Assembly: GCF_021134715.1 (NCBI RefSeq)
Contig: NC_060019.1
Location: forward strand, 8,060,001 to 8,124,000
From: Daphnia pulex
Taxonomy: Eukaryota; Arthropoda; Branchiopoda; Diplostraca; Daphniidae
Direction: 5' to 3'
DNA length: 64,000 bases
Positions 12,169-21,118 of the stretch are shown in pieces; within the stretch, counting starts at the first letter, position 1, and the number at the start of each line of letters is the position of its first letter. The translations under genes were made by a program, and so were the position numbers. The notes under the pieces were generated by a model. It ran no database searches and had not been told where the DNA came from. It was given only the letters and a program-made list of their open reading frames with translations.

Positions 12169-14151
12169 TCGTAGTCTTTCAATATTAGTGATGCATTTTC
12201 TCATCGATTTACATTTAATCTGTGTATAACTGCCAAGACAAAATGAATTTTCATAATCCTGTATATAACTGTATGTTTTCAGTCTATTGGTTATTGGTTT
12301 TTGTTGTCTGTTTTAGTCTTCGAACGTATAAATGTAGGAAAACCGTTACTCCCTACGTGGTCGAAACAAAAGCAGTGGGTTGGAGACTGGGAGGCTTTCA
12401 ACGAAGGCTTGAGTTAATTGGCGACAACGCCAAGGTTTCGCGTGTCATTTATAAATAGTAGTAGCCTTCCCCGATTGGTAAGTTCAAATAAAATTAATTA
12501 CCGTACACGGAATGTCGATACCGAAAAAAGATCGCAACTTTTTTTTATTGAAGCCACTTAGATTTCTTATGGCCTTTGCCATGTAAACGGAAAAAACTAC
12601 AAAACGCATGCGTGCCAGATTTCTGGAAGTCAGATTTTCGCGATCTAAAAAAGCCCTATATCTGTGAACTCCACGAAATATGGGGAAAAAATGAAAGCTT
12701 TTTTATTAAAACCTAAATTTTGCCAAAATCGTAAAGTTTCCTGAACTAGACTTCGCGTTATTTTTCAAATTTCAGTGATGTTTCGATATTTCTCAAGGAC
12801 ACATCAAATCGAACATAAATTTGATGAGGATCACGAAATGTAGGTTCATTTTTGCGTCATAGTAAGATTTACCAAGCTCGGAACTAAATTAGAAACCGAA
12901 AATAATAAAATGGCTATATTGGCACCCGGAATCCGGGATTTTTTCCTCTGTTGACAATTGTCAGGAATCTAAATTTTCAAATAAAATTGCCGCAATCAAA
13001 GTCTTTGCAGAATTTCAGCTCTAGGAAATCTGCGAAATAGAAATTATCTTTCCAACCCCCAAAACGGACAATTCCCCGAATAACTCCCGTCAAATATGCT
13101 AGAATTCACAAGTTTGAAAAAACAAACCATATCCGAGTCCATAGTTATTTACGAGTATTATAGCGGTATTAGTGAAAAGGACGATAAATAAACAAAACTT
13201 TCAGCGAATTATCAATGCTGGCCGGTCGGATTTGAATAGTCAGAATCATAAAGTATTAGGGCCTATATAATGCATGATTGCATTTGCCACATGCAATTGA
13301 AAAGTGAAACAACTTCAACATGATATCACTTAAAACGGGCACACTTAAATATTACTACTCAACAAAAACACCAGAGATATTTAACAATATTGTCTTGTCC
13401 TCTTCAGCTGATGTCAGGCAGCAAACACTGAGCAAACATAAGCACATAACAGCAACACCAAACTGCTTGCTTGAATACCACGTACCTGGAATAATCACTG
13501 AAAGAAAATTAATAAATTATCATGCACAAGTTAGTCAGCAGGTGAAAAGCAAGCAAACAGGAAAAGAGCTGAACAGAATTACTTCAATAAGTCGTTAGAA
13601 TATACTAAACCAAAAGTGTGTAAATTAAGTTCAGGAATCAGAGCGAATGCGGAGTATTGTAACAAAAAATAACTTTTTTAAGGTAGACGAATGAAGCAAT
13701 AAGGATACCCTCAAAAGCTAAAACATTCTAGAGTTTCCTGAAGACAAATAAAATTATAATTTACCTCTGTTCCAGGAGTCTTCTCATAGTAATGGATGTC
13801 GATTCTAAATTAGAAGTAACCAGACGTGCAGATATTCCAACTTAAAGATGTCGAAACATTAGGAACAACTTCACCTACTTCTGATTTGATAATGTGCGCC
13901 GAAATTTGTTGTTTGTGATGGATTCGGCTTGCCATATGACGCGCAGACGAACTCAGTTTAGGAACAATAACGTTGGAAACTTTCCAACGGAAAGAAAGAA
14001 TTAAATCTGTTTTTCTATGTCTCAAACCAGTAAACAAGAAGTCTTTGAAAAATTACAAATCCAAAAAAGAAAAAGAATAAGGGTAAAAAAAAATTAACCA
14101 CATATTTAAACACCATATTCTGGAGGAAACAGAGGTTGATGCGGGTTGATG
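12169..14151. other. Intersectin 3' UTR and gene-poor AT-rich stretch
   Basis: The intersectin 3' UTR probably ends soon after AATAAA at 12487-12492. From about 12.5 to 14.1 kb I see AT-rich sequence with only short frames. The longest is a 92-codon frame at 13320-13598 (+) rich in Lys, Thr and Ile, which matches no family I know. A minus-strand frame at 13810-14037 could be an exon of the SENP-like gene but has no recognisable domain. Confidence 0.5.
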
Positions 14152-14319
14152 ATGAGGTTGAAGATGAAGAGGAATGGAGATGAGAAGAATGGAGCTGAGA
14201 ACTATGGTCTAGTAGGAAATGATGTTGACGAAATGGGGCTCACAGCCAGAACAATTGATGGGAGATTCAGACAGCAGCAAATATGGGAAGAAACAGTAGA
14301 TATGTACACAAGCTTTTAA
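14152..14319 (+). other. Short open frame of unknown status, 55 codons
   Basis: An ATG-to-TAA frame reading MRLKMKRNGDEKNGAENYGL and ending EETVDMYTSF. The end has protein-like composition, but there is no Kozak context worth noting, no family match and no visible splice partners. It could be a transposon fragment, an exon or chance. It lies downstream of the SENP-like gene on the opposite strand. Confidence 0.15.
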
Positions 14320-14557
14320 CACATTTTATCCAAGGTATTAACCATTATTTCCTCTCTACAGTAGTTTTAAAGAAGAAGTTGAGGAATAGAGGTTCAAAAG
14401 AAATAGCAGATGATACTTGTTACTAGAAACTTTGGAGCTGGAAAGATTTACTTTGGTCATTCGTATCTTGAAAAGTATGAAGACTGATTTTATGCTTGGG
14501 TTCAGATGCAAGAACTACGCATTTAACCAGAAGTGTAGTTGGGTGTATTACGACTAC

Positions 14558-16343
14558 TCACTTCGACTTTGGTAACGTCTTCTGCGCCACCATGGTTACA
14601 GTTGTCAAAACACTCCTTTCCGCTGATACCGAAGTTCCGGCGCGGAGACGATTGAGCGCATCACGAACTTCTGGAGGTGCAGAAAAAACCAAGAGTCGGT
14701 TGGCCTCGGAATGGTCAATTTCGTCATAAACACCTTGAGGAAAGAAAACTTGTCTGATTGCGTTCTTCTCTGCATATTCCAAATTAACGAGCAGCAATAT
14801 CAATCGTTGTTGACTTTCGTCTTCGCTAGCAGAATCCCAATATGGACCACTTTTGGTTAACCCCAATTTTGACGAAAGCTGGCGACAAAATTTTGGAAGA
14901 CAGTTTAAGAAGATGACTTTAAGCTGTTGGCTGAAATGAGCATCCACTTTCATTAGTTGCTGAGTTGGGATAGCTACATTGACCCATACAGCACTCTTTT
15001 CTGATGACTCGTTATGGTTGTGAAAAACTGGAGCTTGTAGCATAATTCCTTTGGACGAGAATAACACCTGTCCCACTGGAATAAACTTATATGATCCTAT
15101 ACGAACAAACCGGCAGTTTACGGCAACGAAAGGTCCCTTCAATCCACTTTCCTTCCAACGGAGAAACTCATTTGATCCAATTTTCTCTTCTGCATCAATA
15201 GGTAAATCTATCAAACAGCATTAGGGGTAAACAAAGAATTGAAAATAAAAGTAATAAGATAAATCCGGATATACAAACAACAACAAAAAACAGCAATGGA
15301 AACAAATGTGTTTACATTCTTTAATATTTGGCTCACCTTTAATAGCATCTTCTTTGTCACCAATCACATCTGGCGAATCTATCGACGAAACACTCGTTTC
15401 TGCTGGTACCGAAGTTCCTGCGTGGAGACGATTAAGCGCATCACGAACTTCTGGAGATGCAGAAAAAACCAAGAGTCGGTTGGCCTCGGCATGATTAATT
15501 TCATGATAGACACCTCGAGGAACGAAGACTTTTTTTATAGCGTTCTTCGTTGCATAGTTCAAATTGCCGGGAAAAAGGGTTAATCGTTTTTTACTTTCGT
15601 CTTCGCTAGCAGAATCCCAGTATGGACCACTTTTGGGTAACCCCAATTTTGACGAAAGCTGTCGACACAAGCTTGGAAGACAATTTAAGAAGATGACTTT
15701 AAGCTGTTGGCTGAAATGAGCATCCACTTTCATTAGTTGCTGAGTTGGGATAGCTACATTGACCCATACTGCACTCTTTTCTGATGACTCGTTATGGTTG
15801 TGAAAAACTGGAGCTTGTAGCATAATTCCTTTGGATGAGAATAAAACCTGGCCCACTGGAGTAAACCTGTATGATCCAATTCGAATAGACTTGCAGTGTA
15901 TGGGAAAGAAAGGTTCCTTCAATCCAGCAACTCCATTCCAATGGAGAAAATCATTTGATCCAAGCCTTTCTTCTGCATCAATACCAGGTAAATCCATTGA
16001 AACAGCATTTGACGCTGCACCTACAGGTAAACAAAGAATTGAAAATAAAAAGTAAGACAAATCAACAAGAAAAACCAGCAGCTGAAGCAAATGTGTTAAA
16101 CTGACATTCTTGAATGTTTGGCTGTTCTTTGTTCAAAGAGTTGCCATCCAATTTTTCAGAGGATTTGTGGATACCATCAGATTTGAGTTTTTTGGTTTCG
16201 TGAAAGGAATCATCATCTTCATTGCTACTCAGTGTTACACCACAGACTACAAAGTGTGGCTCTTCTAACTTGGCTGTAGTCCTAGTCTGTCTAGAAGGTT
16301 GAGCTTTTTTTGCCTTTTTGAGTCCGAGGGCGTCGGTTGCCAT
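14558..16343 (-). CDS. SENP6/7-like protein (SUMO-protease N-terminal domain) with a duplicated exon
   Basis: Modelled as three exons: 16343-16106 (start MATDALGLKKAKKAQPSRQT, basic), 16020-15337 and 15207-14558, together 523 residues. Exons 2 and 3 are homologous copies. Each carries the pattern IRIGSY(R/K)F.PVGQVLFSSKGI, then MKVDAHFSQQLKVIFLNCLP, then SGPYWDSASEDE and NRLLVFSA. I read this as the beta-rich N-terminal region that precedes the Ulp1 protease in SENP6/7 (Drosophila velo); the family call is from memory of this pattern and is only moderately sure. No Ulp1 catalytic His-Asp-Cys region was found downstream, so the protein is either truncated or continues past the strong GTGAGT donor at 14561 into exons I could not place. 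The stop used here lies inside that donor. Confidence 0.5.
14562..15207 (-). repeat. Duplicated exon, copy 2 (3' copy)
   Basis: Homologous to 15337-16020 at a constant offset of 780 bases over the central part. It starts after acceptor tttgatag in phase 1. At its 3' end it is about 10 bases shorter than copy 1 between AGTGTTT and the GGTG..GAAGA block, which shifts the frame. It now reads QKTLPKSK and stops at TGA 14560-14558, inside what looks like the old donor (GAA|GTGAGT). Confidence 0.7.
15337..16020 (-). repeat. Duplicated exon, copy 1 (5' copy)
   Basis: A 684-base exon, phase 1 in and phase 1 out, so it can be skipped or included without changing frame. Acceptor ttacctgtag; donor ATTAAAG|GTGAGCC. 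It encodes the IRIGSYRFTPVGQVLFSSKG domain and a Ser/Asp-rich tail. From 15684 to 15835 it is nearly identical to copy 2. Confidence 0.7.
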
Positions 16344-17323
16344 ATGATGAATATGACATCTGAGATTCCTGATGATTTGTTTCCAGGTAATGACCTGAGA
16401 TTTGAAGTGAGATGTACCGTTTTTTTTTCTTTCAAGGACGTGCAGGCCCCTCAAACATGTATATTGTTGGGGCAATGATAGCTAATATTCTAATTTGGTG
16501 ATGCAATATCAACAGATGAACAACTTCAGGCTGACGTTGCTCTAACCTCTAAGCCTCCAAGGGGTATTTTGGCTATGACAACGTCGAACCGCTAGGTGCG
16601 CTACAGTCTGACGTTGCGCTATCCTAGTTCCCAGCGTACCCGAGTCCCGCGCGGAGAAGTTGGTCAATGGCATAATTAAAATAACACGACTTAAACTCTT
16701 AATTATTTGAAGTATTGACACAGAAACATTAGAAATGAGTTTGAACTCTTCGGAAAACGTGGCGGTGAAGTAAAACAACCACAAACAAAAAAAAAGACAA
16801 AACTTCTCTTCTCAACTTTAGTGGACAAAAGCATAAGGCAAAAGATAAAACAGGCCAGCAATTATATATTAAACACACAAATTTGTTTCTGCTTTCTTAA
16901 TATGAACACAAAATTTTAATCGCTTTCTGTTTGAGTAAATTGGAAATGCACTGACATAATGTCGTAATCGTTGCACAATTCACCCCAAGCGGCCATATTA
17001 CGCACTATAACGATCGGCGCGAATTAACTGAACGAATCTTGAATCGAAACGATAATCAAATAAAATTTTATTACTCTGCCTTAAATAAAACAACTGATTA
17101 ATATTTGAATAATTCAAACGGAATCACTGCAACAAAATTCAAGTTAATTGGTTGACACAATTTCGAGATATAGTCGTAATTGTAGGAGGAAGTCGACTTG
17201 CAAACAAAGATTTGCCCTTCTTTTTCATAAATAAGGGATCGCCACCGCATATGATCCCATTGTACACCATCTGTAAGGTACGCCTTCTAGATAAAGTTAC
17301 TGTGATTAAAACCAGCAAGCAAA
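16344..17323. promoter_or_regulatory. Spacer between divergent SENP-like and FEM1-like genes
   Basis: About 980 AT-rich bases between the SENP-like start (minus) and the FEM1-like start (plus). An upstream non-coding exon of the SENP-like gene is possible here, since its frame stays open up to 16475. I see no other gene, no repeat and no named promoter motif. Confidence 0.35.
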
Positions 17324-19486
17324 ATGGAAGCGAATGTTGAAATGGTAGTGAGAAAGGTTTGGAAAAGATTCTGGTACGACGACGATGATATGGGAGTGGT
17401 CAAGAAATGGAGAAGAGTGTTGACACAAGTTCCGAAAAATTATTCGCCACCATCCTCGTACCCGCACCCCGCGACGAATCCTCAGCTGATAACTTACGCG
17501 GACTGCGAGGCATTTTTCGAATCTGTAACCAGAGGCTCCAGGGAGGATTTGATTAAAACTCTCAACATCCACGGACCGAAAGTGACTACCGAATTGTCAA
17601 AATCGTACAACGAACATGGGCAGACCCCTCTTCTGGTGGCCATCCGCCGAGGAAACTTGGACATGGTCAAATTCTTGGTCGGCAAACTGGGCGTTCCCAT
17701 CGAGCAAATTGGACGAATGGTGTGGAATGGTGTCGAATACCTGGACGTTCCAGCACTGTACGCGGCTATCGTTTGCGGAGAATTGGACATTGCCGCCTAT
17801 CTTCTTTCCATGGAAGTGGAATCGGATCAGCAAACCGCCCAAATGATCGAATCCATCGTCTCAAGTCCCAACGGCCGACAGGAAAAGATCAACATTCTGG
17901 AACTGATGGGTGCAGTCAATTTTTACTTTTACGAAACGCATCCAGCCCCGCAAAACGGCCTCATGTACTGGAGGGCAGCCACGCATCTTCGCCAGTCGAC
18001 GGTCGATGGTGAACCGGACCTAATACCTAAAACGATTCTTCCATCGGACGCTTATGGCACGGCTTTCGGCTTGACTTCCGAGTTTACCACATTAGAACAA
18101 CTGGAGCAGCTGTCTAGACTCGAGCTCTTCACCCAAGCAGTTTTGGTCAGCCAGCGAGTCCTGGACATGGTCCGTCCTGGTGTCCATATCTTCAATCTCA
18201 CCTTCTTGTCCCAATGGGCTTCGATGTGTTCCTTCCGCCAAGGGCAGAGCGGCCGCGCCATCCACATACTGACGCTCGTTCTGCAGCAATCGCAATCACT
18301 TGAGTGGAAGGGATTAAAGACGAGTCGAATCATCAACTGGGCCCTGGACATCATGTTGTCGAGCATCACCAATCTGCAAGAGGATCCGGAACAAGACGAG
18401 TTTCCGTTTGTCAATCTGATGGCCACCTTCGATTTTGCCACTCAGTACATGGCGCATCTCCAAGAAAATCCCCGACAGCAAAAGATTGACCCAAGCACTC
18501 GGCTCGGTCTGGCAAGTTTCATCGTGGGATTGATTTATTGGGCCCACCAGCTGGTGCCACAATGGAGTGTCGTGGATCGTCAACAGTTCCAGCGCAGCCT
18601 GTCCCTTTTCATAGCCAAAGATCACCGATGGGGAAACGCCAATCAGAATCTTCTCCACGCGATTTGCCATCTGGAGAGTACGAGTCACGCGTTCGCTGAA
18701 ATTCACGAGTTGATGTTCAGAGACAGCGACTCTGTGACTAGCGACGACATGGGCAGCAGTGACCTGGATGAAACAAGCGACTTGGATCATGGCGAATTTG
18801 AAAACAACAGCGACACGGTGAACGATCTGCTGGACAGCAATGACGACTTGATTGATGACCCTGCCGGCGAGAGCCAATTTGACTTTGACATCATTTGTGC
18901 GTCGAAGGATGAAGATTGCTTCAGTGATTACAGTGACGACAGTAGCGTGTGGGGATGTCCGTCGTGTGGACACGGCGAAGACGAAGTGATGTCTGCGGAC
19001 GAAATGGACGACGTGGACTTTGAACTGATTCGAGATTATCGCGACGAAGACGACGAAAGCGACGATGATTCAGACGAGGATTTCCAGCTGTCTGTGACCG
19101 AGTGGATCCTTCGACTCGGAGCCGATCCTAACGCGGCCGACTCGCACGGAGCGACTCCTCTCCACTTGGTGGCCTTAAATCGTGGCAGCGTTGCTCAAGC
19201 TCGGCTGTTGCTGGAATACGGGGCTCACATAGACCAGACGGACAACAGAAGTACGACCCCCTTGATGACCTTCCAGGAATGGCAAAGCCTGCTCTCCCAG
19301 GAACGGCCAGACCGAATAATCGACCGTGATGAGGATAACGAGCTTAACCTTCATTCGCTCATCAGAGACGCTCTGCCACTGCCTCTGAGCTTCTTGGCTG
19401 CTCGAGTCGTACGCCAAAGTGGAATTCCATTCGACGATGCAGAGAAGGTTCCACCGACTCTACAAACCTTCATTCGGCGACATTAA
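17324..19486 (+). CDS. FEM1-like ankyrin protein, intronless, with acidic insert
   Basis: A single 720-codon exon starting at ATG 17324 (AAAATGG). FEM1 proteins are CUL2-ring ligase receptors that recognise C-terminal degrons. Ankyrin-like units: GQTPLLVAIRRGNLDMVKFL near residue 100 and ALYAAIVCGELDIAAYLL near 150. Next comes the FEM1 segment ILELMGAVNFYF...YWRAATHLRQ with FPFVNLM farther on. Residues about 470-590 are strongly acidic (DDESDDDSDED). The end returns to ankyrin: LRLGADPNAADSHGATPLHL and RLLLEYGAHIDQTDNRSTTP. Compared with neighbours it has no introns and is visibly more GC-rich, which suggests an old retrocopy or a lineage expansion. The usual N-terminal FEM1 run of six to seven clean ankyrins looks degraded, so ligase function is unsure. 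AATAAA lies at 19579. Confidence 0.75.
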   Translation: MEANVEMVVRKVWKRFWYDDDDMGVVKKWRRVLTQVPKNYSPPSSYPHPATNPQLITYADCEAFFESVTRGSREDLIKTLNIHGPKVTTELSKSYNEHGQTPLLVAIRRGNLDMVKFLVGKLGVPIEQIGRMVWNGVEYLDVPALYAAIVCGELDIAAYLLSMEVESDQQTAQMIESIVSSPNGRQEKINILELMGAVNFYFYETHPAPQNGLMYWRAATHLRQSTVDGEPDLIPKTILPSDAYGTAFGLTSEFTTLEQLEQLSRLELFTQAVLVSQRVLDMVRPGVHIFNLTFLSQWASMCSFRQGQSGRAIHILTLVLQQSQSLEWKGLKTSRIINWALDIMLSSITNLQEDPEQDEFPFVNLMATFDFATQYMAHLQENPRQQKIDPSTRLGLASFIVGLIYWAHQLVPQWSVVDRQQFQRSLSLFIAKDHRWGNANQNLLHAICHLESTSHAFAEIHELMFRDSDSVTSDDMGSSDLDETSDLDHGEFENNSDTVNDLLDSNDDLIDDPAGESQFDFDIICASKDEDCFSDYSDDSSVWGCPSCGHGEDEVMSADEMDDVDFELIRDYRDEDDESDDDSDEDFQLSVTEWILRLGADPNAADSHGATPLHLVALNRGSVAQARLLLEYGAHIDQTDNRSTTPLMTFQEWQSLLSQERPDRIIDRDEDNELNLHSLIRDALPLPLSFLAARVVRQSGIPFDDAEKVPPTLQTFIRRH

Positions 19487-21118
19487 TAAGATATTTCCGA
19501 TGGAAGATGAAATTTCATGTGTTTGATTCTTTTGTTTCACTTTTGATACTTGTCGCCACTGTTCTGTCAGTTGATTTCAATAAATTTCATTAAAATAAAA
19601 AAAATTGTTTCGCCTATTCATTTGTTTGATTGTTTAAGGGCTTTTTTTGCCAAGTACCAAGTTGATTTTAGGTTGTAGGACCAAGCTGTTGAGCTAAAGC
19701 AAGGTTCAAATTCGCTGCTTTGGAACGCTGTTGGCTAAACAGAGTGCCAGCAACTTCATTTTGATCATCACTCACCAGATGTCTTTTTCTTTTTCATAGC
19801 TTCAGCCTTCATGACGTCATAAATTAGAGATACTCTGTCTGATAATAAAATCACTTTTTTTAAAATCAATTAGCAATATGACGATCCGTTTTACTTTTAA
19901 CCCAATAAAAAAAAATGTTGTCTGCTCCATGTCAGCTCTCCCTTTTTCTTGTGTCTCGGATTCATTACACGAATTTTGTATTTTTACCGTTTTAACTTGA
20001 TTTGGATGCGGTTTACAATTTACATACGTAGACGTAGACAGACGTGTTCTCAGACCCTCGACTAGACGAGTCTCAGACTGACAGACGTAGACACGAGACT
20101 GTCCTACCCGGAAAATAAGGGCGAATTTTCTCCCAGCATATCCCAGCATCTCGCGTTTGTTGACTGTTTCCTTTCTTATTTCCTTGTAGAGATTTTGATT
20201 AATTATTCGATCGTGTCGGCCACTGCAACGATCATACCACGCACCAGGCGGTAGTTTATCGCAATCAAGATACGCGGAAATATGAAATCGTATGAAATAA
20301 AAAACAGTTACAACAGATTTTAAAAAAGAATTCTCTTAACTTAACAGGTTCTAAAAAATTTAAATTTAGTTACAACATCCTAGTTTAACCAAATAATTAT
20401 TCTCATCAAGCAAGTTGTAATCGCAAATTAGCTTACATGCTATTTAAAACGAAGCATAGTAATGTTTTCTGAATGTTACCTATTTGACATTTACTTAACG
20501 ACGAGACCAGCCACGTAATACAGTCACTTTTGTTACATATTTTTTGTGGGAGTGGTTTCGGAGTACGAAGCGGGGAGAATAATTTGTTTTTGACAGTCGG
20601 CACCGAAAACATTAAACAAGCGGCTCATACTCATCGATCACGCTAAAAAAGAAAACGATACGGGTCGGAATGTGTCGTCGTTAAAGAGCCGTTGCATACG
20701 CGCCGACAAGAAATAGTCACATCGTTTTGGCTCTAGCTTATGGACTCTTTTTCGCCTTATCGGCGGTGGGGAACAAACAAGTGTCTCCCCACCCCTGCAC
20801 CAAAACGTTTTTAAAGGATTGGCTTTGACAATTCGTGTGAAAACCAATAGCTACCGAAGAAGATAATATATGTGACTGATAGCTGATGCATACGTCATTA
20901 CTCTTACGAGAGGATTTGAAAAGAAAAGAAAAGGGACCGACTGATGCACATCAAACTGAGAACTGTTCTTCGCATCACCGACAGTTGTCAGTGCTGACGC
21001 GTGCCTAAAATAGGTGGTTCTAAAAAGAAGTCTAGACCAACAAAGATTTACAATCGTATTACGAGGCAAATCGAAATTGTTTAAAGTGAAAAAAACTAAA
21101 TTTTACGCCTCACAGGTG
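19487..21118. other. Intergenic stretch before the T-box gene
   Basis: Holds the FEM1-like 3' UTR (AATAAA 19579-19584) and the upstream region of the T-box gene. Around 20020-20110 there is a cluster of AGACG/CGTCT words that includes the palindromic core CTCGACTAGACGAG. Otherwise it is AT-rich with only short frames. A possible non-coding first exon of the T-box gene ends near 21115 (cacag). Confidence 0.4.

Noticed and set aside
13320-13598. 92-codon plus-strand frame
   Set aside because: Low complexity, no domain, isolated in AT-rich sequence without splice partners.
18314-18973. 219-codon minus-strand frame inside the FEM1-like gene
   Set aside because: Antisense shadow of a long GC-richer exon; no domain, and the plus frame is clearly the gene.
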